The notes below the pieces were generated by a model. It was not told where the DNA came from, ran no database searches, and saw only the letters and a list, made by a program, of their open reading frames with translations. Below are positions 17,258 to 24,815 of a DNA stretch of 45,406 nucleotides, one piece after another (the first letter of the stretch is position 1; each line of letters begins with the position of its first letter). A program made the translations under genes and the position numbers. The DNA is from a virus. The stretch lies in the IMG/VR virus record IMGVR_UViG_3300036760_000059, positions 1 through 45,406 of that record, one strand, 5' to 3'.

Positions 17258-17800
17258 TCATCTCCCCGTCTTTGTAAATAAAAATCTAGTTTCCATAGCT
17301 ACGTTTCTTAGATGCTCAACCATCCAGTCAGTTACAGTTTGTGGCAGATATTTAAGTAACTTTGATGCATATAAAACATGGAAAGGCTGAGCCATCTTAA
17401 CATTGTCCTGAAAGTAGCTGTGATGAAACGAAAGGTGATTAATTGCATTGATATGAGTAAACGCTCCAAGTTGCAGAGAACTTCCATCTGCTGGAACCCA
17501 TACCTCCAGAGTTCCCCCTACTTTCAGCAACCTCCAAAGATCAGTAAATGTCTTTCCCCAATTAGGTATATGTTCTAAAACATGATTTGCTAGAATACCA
17601 TCAAAAGTCTCATCAGAAAATGGTAAGGGCAAGACTGTTAAATCATGAACACAGGTTATACCTTCTCCTTCATGACTGTCTAAATTGACTACGTTAGGTG
17701 CAATATAGTAGGACGTATCACAACCAACGTTTAAAACCCTCTTGCCACCAAACTGGTAGTCTTTTGGATACTTGTAGTATGATTGATACCCCCAGTTCAT
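17258..17800 (-). CDS. SAM-dependent methyltransferase, class I (Methyltransf_11-like)
   Basis: A 180-residue protein. RVLNVGCD (21-28) is motif I, with the usual second glycine replaced (GCDTSYY rather than GCGxG). NLD at 39-41 is the acidic end of strand 2. FDGILANHVLEHIPNW is the post-I/motif IV stretch with the HxLEH signature. Shorter than usual class I enzymes, it ends soon after the Rossmann core. It is a diverged paralogue of the adjacent 226-aa enzyme. The altered motif I could mean weak SAM binding or a non-catalytic partner role. Confidence 0.75.
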   Translation of the reverse strand: MNWGYQSYYKYPKDYQFGGKRVLNVGCDTSYYIAPNVVNLDSHEGEGITCVHDLTVLPLPFSDETFDGILANHVLEHIPNWGKTFTDLWRLLKVGGTLEVWVPADGSSLQLGAFTHINAINHLSFHHSYFQDNVKMAQPFHVLYASKLLKYLPQTVTDWMVEHLRNVAMETRFLFTKTGR

Positions 17801-18480
17801 TATACTTCCCTTCCCGTCTTCTTAAAGAAGTACCCTTCTTCTGATATTACGTTTCTTAAATATGTACCCATCCAGTTCAACATCCAGTCTGGAGCAAACC
17901 AGAGCCACCATTTCATTGCCGGTCTACGACAAGAAGTAATCATCTCCACTTCCTGTAGAGAGTCTGCCTGAGATGTATTTTTCGCAGCATCAAGATTTGT
18001 ACCTGGTCGACGCATGTTCTGTATACCAAAAAATGAGTCTATACCCATGTAATTAATGTGATCTCTGTAAATAAATGCTCCATCACACGCTATTGTAGGA
18101 ACCCACACTTCAATAATTCCATTAGGGGCAACAACCCTAGCCAGTTCTTTAAAGCAATCCCACCATCCAGGTACATGCTCAAGAACATGATTAGCAATTA
18201 TTAAGTCAAAAGTGTTATCAGCAAATGGTAGCGGTTTGGATAAGTCACACACGACATTTACTCCAGGACCAGGGTGTAAATCGCTATTAGTAACATTAGG
18301 TGCTTTGTATGTACATCCACCACATCCTACGTTTAAAACCTTTCTTCCTTCAAAAGTTGAATTGGGCGGGTATTTGACATGAGTAATAGATGGTACAAAG
18401 TCGTACCTACCCAACTTACCGCTTTGCTTCCATCCTCTGTACTGCCTAAGTTTCTCAGGAAAGCTGCTTAAGTAACTCAT
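17800..18480 (-). CDS. SAM-dependent methyltransferase, class I
   Basis: A 226-residue protein with intact motif I KVLNVGCGGCTY (48-59), NSDLHPG after strand 2, and FDLIIANHVLEHVPGWWDCF. WVP and HINYM elements are shared with the smaller neighbour. It is predicted to methylate a small molecule or sugar. The close GT partners make a sugar or glycan likely, but this is inference. GGGGAGGTATCA precedes the ATG. Its last base overlaps the start of the paralogue, so the two are coupled and may form a heterodimer. Confidence 0.8.
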   Translation of the reverse strand: MSYLSSFPEKLRQYRGWKQSGKLGRYDFVPSITHVKYPPNSTFEGRKVLNVGCGGCTYKAPNVTNSDLHPGPGVNVVCDLSKPLPFADNTFDLIIANHVLEHVPGWWDCFKELARVVAPNGIIEVWVPTIACDGAFIYRDHINYMGIDSFFGIQNMRRPGTNLDAAKNTSQADSLQEVEMITSCRRPAMKWWLWFAPDWMLNWMGTYLRNVISEEGYFFKKTGREV

Positions 18481-18505
18481 TGATACCTCCCCAGATATCT
18501 AAAGG

Positions 18506-19552
18506 TTAAATCAGCTCTTTTAACAAACATTCCCACTTCTCCCCGACTTGATCCCAGGTTAGAACACCATTAGGTGCACTGTCTGAGATTGTTTTATGTA
18601 AATCTTTATCTTGTTGTAGTATACACGCCTGTCGCGTAAACTCAACTGTCCAAGAGTGTAGGTCATGGGGTTGCCATTTAGATGTTAGCATACCTGTCTT
18701 TTTATGTTCGATAAATTCTGAGTTAGCTCCAATCCCACTCGCCACTACCGGACACCCACAAGCTCTAGCCTGAAGTAGTAGGTTAGAGCAAATCTCTGGG
18801 TACGAATTAGGCATCAAAAAGGCATACGCTTTACGCATTAAAACAGCCATTACTTTTTGACTTGTCGGAGCATATGTGTGAACTCCAACTTGTGACAACA
18901 TCTTCAAAAAATCCGTCTGAGAAGTAGAGTCTGTCTTTCCGTGTAACTTCTGAGAACTGTATACTCTAAAGTCTAAATCTAGATCATGTCGTTTCAATGT
19001 GAGGTATGTTGGTTCTAAAGCAGCCTGTCCTTTGATTGGAGCTGATGCTGTAATGAACAAGTGTGGGTTTCGATCCTCGTACTTACCAGGAAAATATACC
19101 TCAGGATCTATTCCATTTGGAATAATGATAAACTTGTTAGGATCAATCTCGTAAAAATCAGCAAACGTGTCTTTACAATACTGAGATAAAGCAACTATCT
19201 TATCTACCTTTTTAAATGCCCCATCTTCTAAATATCGCGTATCCACTATATCATGTAACCACCAGACGATCTTTGATCCCTGCTGTTTACAATAGTTAAC
19301 AAAAGGTTCCTGAACAAGATTACGATTTAAAACTGTCACATCCCACTTATCAAGAGTTGTCCCTGGTAAAATATATGTAACTCCGTTAACTACTTCGGCT
19401 ACCTTATGACTACTAGTGACAAATACCTCATGACCTTTAGAAGCAAGATACTCAGGTACCTTAGTGAGAGAAGTGAGAGTCCCACCTGTGGGTTTCTCGT
19501 ACAACTCTTTTGGATTATGTCCCGGCGTCCCGTCAATAAATAATAATCTCAT
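18506..19552 (-). CDS. Glycosyltransferase, GT-B fold (family 4-like)
   Basis: A 348-residue protein. The N-terminal domain contains a GGTLTSLTKVPEYLASKGHEV helix, typical of GT4 acceptor domains. The C-terminal donor domain has IPNGIDPEVYFPGK and then PEICSNLLLQARACGCPVVA, the E-x7-E-like nucleotide-sugar site with the second acidic residue replaced. It is predicted to be soluble and to transfer a sugar. The ribosome site GGGGAG lies within the loop of a 6-bp hairpin (19555-19570), which may limit translation. It is the first gene of the sugar/methyl cassette in the leftward transcript. Confidence 0.78.
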   Translation of the reverse strand: MRLLFIDGTPGHNPKELYEKPTGGTLTSLTKVPEYLASKGHEVFVTSSHKVAEVVNGVTYILPGTTLDKWDVTVLNRNLVQEPFVNYCKQQGSKIVWWLHDIVDTRYLEDGAFKKVDKIVALSQYCKDTFADFYEIDPNKFIIIPNGIDPEVYFPGKYEDRNPHLFITASAPIKGQAALEPTYLTLKRHDLDLDFRVYSSQKLHGKTDSTSQTDFLKMLSQVGVHTYAPTSQKVMAVLMRKAYAFLMPNSYPEICSNLLLQARACGCPVVASGIGANSEFIEHKKTGMLTSKWQPHDLHSWTVEFTRQACILQQDKDLHKTISDSAPNGVLTWDQVGEKWECLLKELI

Positions 19553-19554
19553 TT

Positions 19555-19570
19555 TTCACTCCCCAGTGAA
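19555..19570 (-). promoter_or_regulatory. Hairpin with ribosome-binding site in its loop
   Basis: On the minus-strand RNA, TTCACT-GGGG-AGTGAA places the GGGGAG ribosome site in the loop and stem base, only a few bases before the ATG of the GT-B gene. A 4-nt loop with a 6-bp stem is compact. It could present or hide the site and so tune expression of the cassette. Confidence 0.4.
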
Positions 19571-19622
19571 GAATCTAAATTGTGGACGTTTTTGAAAGGA
19601 AACGCCCAAAACCGTTAAACTA

Positions 19623-20081
19623 TTACAGAGCGCGAATGAAGACCGGCTCTTTGACTGCAGTGCTGATCCCAGAAGCCATGACAGACATCGCTGTCACGAA
19701 GTTCCAAGGATTAGTAACTTCCGTTGTAACAAGGGAAGTGGCACTCACTGGAATGTGGTTAACCAAATGAACTGTCGAAGTAGCTGGTTTAAGTTGATCG
19801 CCAGTAGCCAACGACGTGGTAACTAACACATAGCAAGAACCCTTTCCATACACCTGCACCAAGCCAACTCCATCATCAACAATATCCTCCTGCGGAATAC
19901 CCGCAAACATGAAGAACTGACCTGTCCTGGCTTTACTGACTGCATATCCGTCTTTTCCGTCGGTTGCGTCTGCCGTATCATAAAACACTGGGTAGAAGGC
20001 CGAAACCGTACCACCAGCAATGTTCTTGACAATGACATACACTTTTTCTGCGCTGTTCCTATTTAACTGTTGAAATAACAT
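19623..20081 (-). CDS. Capsid decoration-like protein
   Basis: A 152-residue beta-rich protein (EKVYVIVKNIAGGTVSAFYP, GLVQVYGKGSCYVLVTTSLA). Runs of short strands and Thr/Ser/Val are typical of head decoration or cement proteins. The frame opens further upstream (20114), but ATG 20081 is chosen because GGAGG lies nine bases before it. It is encoded shortly after the major capsid gene in the leftward operon. The role is inferred. Confidence 0.55.
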   Translation of the reverse strand: MLFQQLNRNSAEKVYVIVKNIAGGTVSAFYPVFYDTADATDGKDGYAVSKARTGQFFMFAGIPQEDIVDDGVGLVQVYGKGSCYVLVTTSLATGDQLKPATSTVHLVNHIPVSATSLVTTEVTNPWNFVTAMSVMASGISTAVKEPVFIRAL

Positions 20082-20098
20082 CTGATTAATCCTCCGTA

Positions 20099-20165
20099 GT
20101 TTTTTCACTGACATTCGCTAATTACGTACATACGTACGCAAAATGCGAACCGTTTTTTCACTGAC
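20099..20165 (-). repeat. Direct repeat GTCAGTGAAAAAAC in leader of decoration gene
   Basis: The 14-base element (plus strand GTTTTTTCACTGAC) occurs at 20099-20112 and 20152-20165, 53 bases apart, both upstream of the decoration gene in the leftward direction. Between them lies CGTACATACGTACG, an imperfect palindrome. This could be a regulatory leader, a protein-binding pair or a degenerate terminator/promoter duplication. Confidence 0.5.
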
Positions 20166-20197
20166 GAAGTATTCTCCCCACTACTTCCGTTTTTTTA
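20166..20197 (+). terminator. Terminator-like hairpin with T-run, opposite to local genes
   Basis: GAAGTA, a 10-nt loop, then TACTTC is followed by CG and a run of seven T on the plus strand. The surrounding genes run leftward, so this would stop rightward antisense transcription. Read leftward it is only a hairpin without a T-run. Confidence 0.4.
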
Positions 20198-20198
20198 C

Positions 20199-20429
20199 TT
20201 ACTTTATTGATACAATTAACACATTAGGCGTATTCGCCACTGCAATAGTTAATACTCCTGCAGTGAACGATTGAGCACTAATTATGTCATTCGTAGTTTG
20301 GTTAATCGCAAATGCATTTGTTGCATCCGAGATCTGGACAGTATCACCAGTAACGACACTCGCAAGAGTGTAGCACTTAATGACACCTTGTCCGCCTTCA
20401 ACTGGTGTAGCTGTTCTTAATGAAGCCAT
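20199..20429 (-). CDS. Small beta-rich virion-type protein, 76 aa
   Basis: Not recognised by family. It has a strand-rich Thr/Val/Ala composition (GVIKCYTLASVVTGDTVQIS, GVLTIAVANTPNVLIVSI). GGGGGTAGTGTT precedes the ATG. It lies directly after the major capsid gene in the leftward operon, so a decoration or head-fibre base protein is plausible. Confidence 0.55.
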   Translation of the reverse strand: MASLRTATPVEGGQGVIKCYTLASVVTGDTVQISDATNAFAINQTTNDIISAQSFTAGVLTIAVANTPNVLIVSIK

Positions 20430-20441
20430 AACACTACCCCC

Positions 20442-21395
20442 TTACGCTGTGATGCCAGTGAGTTTACCGAGTCGACGTCGGTTATTGGTAGCGAGTTCAC
20501 AAGCCATAATTAATTGAGCAACTTTGGCAGTTTGGTTCGCTGGTTTGACCCACTCGGTCATTTTCAGGTTGTTGTTTGAAGAAACGTACAGTTGTAGGTG
20601 ACGAGTATCCAAGAAGAACATAACGCCAGAAGTGGCATCATTGTCGAAGATAACTTTCGCATTCTTGAACGCTAATGCACCAAACGACGCATCTGCACGA
20701 TCATTCGAGGTGTAGCGCAATTGTGGAACCAACGAGCCTTCATAGAACCCATGAACAGTCGGGGTCGTGATGATGAGGTCAGTCTTTCCACCTTCAATGG
20801 TCAGAGCATTGTAGAGAGTCAACATGTCAGCGCGACCTCTAGCAGCAAAGCTGCCGGAAGCGTCAACATCTGACTGCCACCACGAATAAGTCGTGGAGTT
20901 AATGTCTCCGATTGAACTTGTCGCATCAATGGTTGTAACCAATGATCCGATTTCAGTTGAGGTTGGCGTAGAATCATAGAGCTGAGTATTAATCAGATCC
21001 TTGAGTGACATCGTCGCTTGTTTAATCTTTTGGTCAACAATACTAAGAACAGCTGATTGCCCTTGATTCTGGATGTTCTCTTCACGGTTAGAAACGGAAA
21101 TAGAAACAGCAGCCTCTTTCCATTTGAACTGCGCCGTGGTGAACCCTTCTTGGGGCGTTGTAACTAACTGATCGTAACCATCATAAAACTGAGCAGTGGT
21201 GTTCGCACCATACATCAACGGGGTAACGATAGAAGCTCCACCATCAAGAATTACTTGGCCTTTTTCTTTGAGAATTGCTAACGTAGGAATATCATCGAAA
21301 ATAGCATCTTGGATATCTTTCCGACGATTCTCTAAGGTTGTGGCCAACAGCGTAGTTGTATACGTTGGGCCATGTGTAAACAGTGTATCTGCCAT
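20442..21395 (-). CDS. Major capsid protein, HK97-fold type
   Basis: A 317-residue protein. Features fit HK97-fold coat proteins of podovirus-like phages: an N-terminal helical arm with ENRRKDIQDAIFDDIPTLAILKEKG, and an E-loop-like ITTPTV and GGASIVTPLMYGANTT region. FKWKEAAVSISVSNREENIQNQG then leads to the long spine helix (QKIKQATMSLKDLINTQLYDS). A later beta P-domain has AKVIFDNDA and FFLDTRHLQLYV. It lies directly after the scaffold gene. No clear ribosome site precedes ATG 21395. A 9-bp hairpin lies upstream (21422-21448). Confidence 0.85.
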   Translation of the reverse strand: MADTLFTHGPTYTTTLLATTLENRRKDIQDAIFDDIPTLAILKEKGQVILDGGASIVTPLMYGANTTAQFYDGYDQLVTTPQEGFTTAQFKWKEAAVSISVSNREENIQNQGQSAVLSIVDQKIKQATMSLKDLINTQLYDSTPTSTEIGSLVTTIDATSSIGDINSTTYSWWQSDVDASGSFAARGRADMLTLYNALTIEGGKTDLIITTPTVHGFYEGSLVPQLRYTSNDRADASFGALAFKNAKVIFDNDATSGVMFFLDTRHLQLYVSSNNNLKMTEWVKPANQTAKVAQLIMACELATNNRRRLGKLTGITA

Positions 21396-21421
21396 TATCT
21401 ATAAATTAAGGTACTCTATTC

Positions 21422-21456
21422 CTGACTGTAAGATAAGACTACAGCCAGTAGTTTTT
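21422..21456 (+). terminator. Hairpin and T-run between scaffold and capsid genes
   Basis: CTGACTGTA, loop AGATAAGAC, then TACAGCCAG pairs over nine positions with one G-T wobble, followed on the plus strand by TAGTTTTT. Leftward it is a hairpin in the long leader of the major capsid mRNA. It may be an antisense terminator, an mRNA processing site or a stability element. Confidence 0.45.
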
Positions 21457-21500
21457 CGCTTAATTCCTCTTTATAGAGAGTTAGAGAAGTGGCAAGAGGT

Positions 21501-22382
21501 TTATTTCTTGTTCTTCTTAACTCTTACGTCTACACGTTTACCCAACACAGCATTTTCATAAGCGACTCTTGTAGCTTCGCTTTCATTCTCAACATAAATA
21601 ACTTTAGGTTCCACTGAGCGAGAGGGTGAAGCGGAGGACGCTTGTTTCTTCTCAGCAACCTTTTTCTGAATCGAATTCTGAGCCTTCTCTATATACTGTT
21701 TCTCAAGTTGTTTAGCCGTATTGTAAGCGCTTTCCAACCCTTGACCTTTAGTCTCTGTTAGAGCCGTCTTCATAATTCGAGGATCTATTTCCCAGAAATC
21801 AGGATGCTTGGTTGCAAATGCATCAATCTCTCGTTCATGCTTGGAAATAGCTAACTCACGTTCCAGATTGTTAATTTTTTGGATAGCCTGGTGAGCAATA
21901 GGGTTCACCATGGCCTGAAGGCGTGAATTCAAAAGACCTTCAAATTTCTTGGGATTAGATTGAGCTTCCAAGAAGTCTTCATCCGACAACTGAACTTGAG
22001 GTATCTCCGCTGGGGATTGAGTAGCTGCAGGATTCTGCTTCTGCTGTCTCCACTGAAGAAACTCATTGAACTCTGGATGATGTAACAATTGCTGAAACGC
22101 ATCAGCTTCTTTTTTATATTGAGCTGCTTGTTGTGTAGCTTCGTGCATTTTGCGAACAGCTGAACGTTCCTTCTCAGTCATGTCCGCTGACAGTGATTCT
22201 TCTACACCTTCATTACCCTTTTCTTGGGTGTCATGTGTGTCGCTTTCGCTGGGAGCTTGAGTTGTCTGCTCTTGTCCCGTAGATTCAACGTTTTGAGCCT
22301 CTTGGCTCTCCCCTGACACTATCCCCGTTGACTGAGTTTCAGTTTGAACGGCTTGTAACTCTCGCGTCATTTCGTCTGACAT
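21501..22382 (-). CDS. Scaffolding protein
   Basis: A 293-residue, highly charged, helical protein. The N-terminal 70 residues are disordered (Ser/Thr/Glu/Gln). A long coiled-coil centre follows (about 75-215, with ATQQAAQYKKEADAFQQLL and LERELAISKHEREIDAF), and the C-terminus is basic (VDVRVKKNKK). That is the normal form of phage scaffolds, whose basic tail binds the coat protein. It lies just upstream of the major capsid gene in the operon. AGGAG lies about 11 bases before the ATG, a long spacing. Confidence 0.78.
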   Translation of the reverse strand: MSDEMTRELQAVQTETQSTGIVSGESQEAQNVESTGQEQTTQAPSESDTHDTQEKGNEGVEESLSADMTEKERSAVRKMHEATQQAAQYKKEADAFQQLLHHPEFNEFLQWRQQKQNPAATQSPAEIPQVQLSDEDFLEAQSNPKKFEGLLNSRLQAMVNPIAHQAIQKINNLERELAISKHEREIDAFATKHPDFWEIDPRIMKTALTETKGQGLESAYNTAKQLEKQYIEKAQNSIQKKVAEKKQASSASPSRSVEPKVIYVENESEATRVAYENAVLGKRVDVRVKKNKK

Positions 22383-22399
22383 ATAATTATACTCTCCTG

Positions 22400-22428
22400 A
22401 CTGGGTAAAGGCTTGAAGCCTTGCCAGT
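22400..22428 (-). terminator. Hairpin in leader of scaffold gene
   Basis: ACTGG and CCAGT close a stem whose core is AAGGCT-TGA-AGCCTT. Leftward it is followed at once by the scaffold ribosome site, with no T-run. On the plus strand it is followed by TTAAATTTATTT. It is one of three strong hairpins placed just before virion genes. Confidence 0.5.
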
Positions 22429-22433
22429 TAAAT

Positions 22434-22757
22434 TTATTTACCGAAGAAATATGTCTTACCTTTCTTCGTTTCGTTTCTTGACCCGTGTTGATGTTCGGCA
22501 CTGGTTGCTTGACGAAGGTTAAGCATCTTCATAATAGCTGCCTTCTCGCGCTTGGTACTAAATGGTATTGGTTGTCCTGTTTTAGGGTTGCACAGATTCT
22601 CATCTGTTTGAATTCCACCCCGACCTCCGAGATACACGTCAGGTAACCAGATAATGGGAACTCGACCACATTGGTCACAAATCTCCCACTTCTTTCCATC
22701 CGTGTATCCTGTCTGACCCCTAACTGCGTGTTGGTTGTTGCAGCCGCTGCAGATCAC
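22434..22757 (-). CDS. Small zinc-ribbon protein between portal and scaffold
   Basis: A 107-residue protein with C-x2-C (CSGC) at residues 3-6 and C-x2-C (CDQCG) near 27-30, a zinc ribbon. The C-terminus is basic, with PFSTKREKAAIMKMLNLR. The start is a GTG that overlaps the portal stop (TAGTG), so translation is coupled to the portal. Its place between portal and scaffold suggests a part in head assembly or packaging, but no function is known. Confidence 0.68.
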   Translation of the reverse strand: MICSGCNNQHAVRGQTGYTDGKKWEICDQCGRVPIIWLPDVYLGGRGGIQTDENLCNPKTGQPIPFSTKREKAAIMKMLNLRQATSAEHQHGSRNETKKGKTYFFGK

Positions 22758-24814
22758 TATTTAGACTCCGGTTTCGGTTTAGGGGCAGTTGCCTGTTTCT
22801 TCTTCATCATAGCAATCTCCGCTTCATTTTTAGCTTGAGCCATCTGTAGTTCATGGCGGGTTCTCATCTCTTCCATTTGAAGTTCATGTTGCAACTTGAT
22901 AGTTTCAAGTTGAGCTTCAAGTTCGGCTTTGCGCTTTGCAATAGCCATTTCATTCTGAGCTTCCATCTGTTCCGCTTGGATCTTGCTTTGAGCTTCTGCT
23001 TCGATACCCTTAGATTCTTTCTGCATTTTAAGGAATTCAACTAGAACCTTATTTTGTTTAGTCGCTGCATTCTCCGCATCCATCTGAGTTTCGGCAGCTT
23101 GTTTCGACAAGGCCAGTTGTTTCATTTCAGCTTCACGTTCCTTACCTTCAGCCTTCTGAGCCATCTGCATCTGTTGTTCTGTATCGAGTGCCATTATAAG
23201 TTCTTGTACGTCCATATTCTCGGCAATAAGTTTGGCCACTGTTCCCATAAAAGGACCACCCGGCATTGCCCCAGCTTTAGGACCAAGTTCGACTAATTGG
23301 AATAATGTCTTCATAAGTTCGGCCTTGTCTAAAGGAGTAGAAGAACCGGAAACAGGTTCTAAGTCAAATTCCCCTTCAATATCCTCAGCTGTAAATGTAA
23401 ATCCTTCTTTATTGGTTACTGAACTTTGGGATTGAGCAGACGCTCTCTCTTTAATAGCTCCCTGAAGTTCTGGCGAATCTTGTCCCACAATTCTCGCATA
23501 ATAAGGAACCGTAACAAACTGTTGAAGAAGAGCAACTAACTTAGTCGCTATATCTTCTACAAAGTCTTCAACCAAGTCAACTTTCTCAGACCGACGATTA
23601 ACAGCTCCTTCCCGCATCATGTTCAATTCACCGACTGTGCGAGTAGAGGTCTTTTGGGTAGCTCCGCGTTCTTGTGGAGATTGACCAGAAACATTTATTT
23701 GATCTTCTTTGATTCTTTCTTCAATAGCGTAAATATCAGTCTGAAGCGGGGGATAAGGCAACGCCATGATCTTGCTAGGATCTTCAGCCAAAGCAATAGT
23801 ACCAGTTACACCCTTCTTAATTTTTGCCATCTCGTCATCATTGATGTTATTAGGAGTTGTTATCAACTGCCGGTTGTATCTCTTGAGATGATCCAAAGCC
23901 ATCGAGCGTACTTTAATTAATTCTAAAACTTGGGGTTCAAACATAGCAACATCAGAAAGACCATAGGCCATATCATTACTAAAGTTAAACTTCAGCATGC
24001 TAAATGGCAATCCACGCATCTGTAACGGCCACTTTTTTTCTTCAAGATACTTCTCCACACCTTCGGTAATAGTACAAACAGTTTGTTTCTCCATATTCCA
24101 CACTTCATGTAACCTAACTTTACCTTTATGAGACTCTTCACTTTCTGACGGCATATCTTTCTCATCTTCAAAACTAGCGGTAAGACCATCAGTATTCTTG
24201 TAGCGGGGGTTACTTTTTACTTCATCAACATCCAACCAAACAGAGTGAGCTATCCACTTTGAATCATATGGTGGGTCCATTGAATCATCATTAAACGTGA
24301 TATCTTCCCAATTCACATGGTATGCGAAAATATCTTCTGATTCGATGGTATCAATGTATCCTCCCATCTCGTCTTCAATACTTCCAAATTTACCAGTGTA
24401 TCCAAGTTTGACCCAACTGTGGCCGATTAAGAGTGCGTCAATAACACACTTCTTAACTTCTCGTTTAATCTTCTTGTACTTCCAAATGTAATTAATAACT
24501 TCCTCAAGTACCTTAGCGGTATTAATAGAAGTTCGATTTTTAGGGTTGACTTTAATATGGGGATCTCTGATGTAGAGAGAGGGTAGTTCTGTCTTAACGT
24601 AGGCAAAAATTAAGTTAATAGGCATGATGTCGATATCAACATTAAACGTAAATTGGCCTTTATATTCGTTGATAAGTTCTGTCCACCGATAGTCCTTCTT
24701 GACTTTGTCTCGGCGATCGCGGGCTTTCTTGATGGCAGATAGTTTTTCTCTAACTGCTTCTGCTTCGTTCTTTGGTTCTTTCTCTTCATCTGTAGGTTGG
24801 TCTGCGTAAGTCAT
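22757..24814 (-). CDS. Portal protein
   Basis: A 685-residue protein. The N-terminal region has a charged helix and an INEYKGQFTFNVDIDIMPIN segment, then FAYVKTELPSLYIRDPHIKVNP, the usual portal wing beginning. WVKLGYTG and a DDSMDPPY beta region follow, then helical core MLKFNFSNDMAYGLSDVAMFEPQVLELIKVR. The last ~130 residues form a long charged coiled coil (about 550-675, Gln/Glu/Lys/Ala-rich). The dodecameric portal is the DNA entry channel and the docking site of terminase and adaptor. AGAGGTAAT precedes the ATG. Confidence 0.85.
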   Translation of the reverse strand: MTYADQPTDEEKEPKNEAEAVREKLSAIKKARDRRDKVKKDYRWTELINEYKGQFTFNVDIDIMPINLIFAYVKTELPSLYIRDPHIKVNPKNRTSINTAKVLEEVINYIWKYKKIKREVKKCVIDALLIGHSWVKLGYTGKFGSIEDEMGGYIDTIESEDIFAYHVNWEDITFNDDSMDPPYDSKWIAHSVWLDVDEVKSNPRYKNTDGLTASFEDEKDMPSESEESHKGKVRLHEVWNMEKQTVCTITEGVEKYLEEKKWPLQMRGLPFSMLKFNFSNDMAYGLSDVAMFEPQVLELIKVRSMALDHLKRYNRQLITTPNNINDDEMAKIKKGVTGTIALAEDPSKIMALPYPPLQTDIYAIEERIKEDQINVSGQSPQERGATQKTSTRTVGELNMMREGAVNRRSEKVDLVEDFVEDIATKLVALLQQFVTVPYYARIVGQDSPELQGAIKERASAQSQSSVTNKEGFTFTAEDIEGEFDLEPVSGSSTPLDKAELMKTLFQLVELGPKAGAMPGGPFMGTVAKLIAENMDVQELIMALDTEQQMQMAQKAEGKEREAEMKQLALSKQAAETQMDAENAATKQNKVLVEFLKMQKESKGIEAEAQSKIQAEQMEAQNEMAIAKRKAELEAQLETIKLQHELQMEEMRTRHELQMAQAKNEAEIAMMKKKQATAPKPKPESK

Positions 24815-24815
24815 A

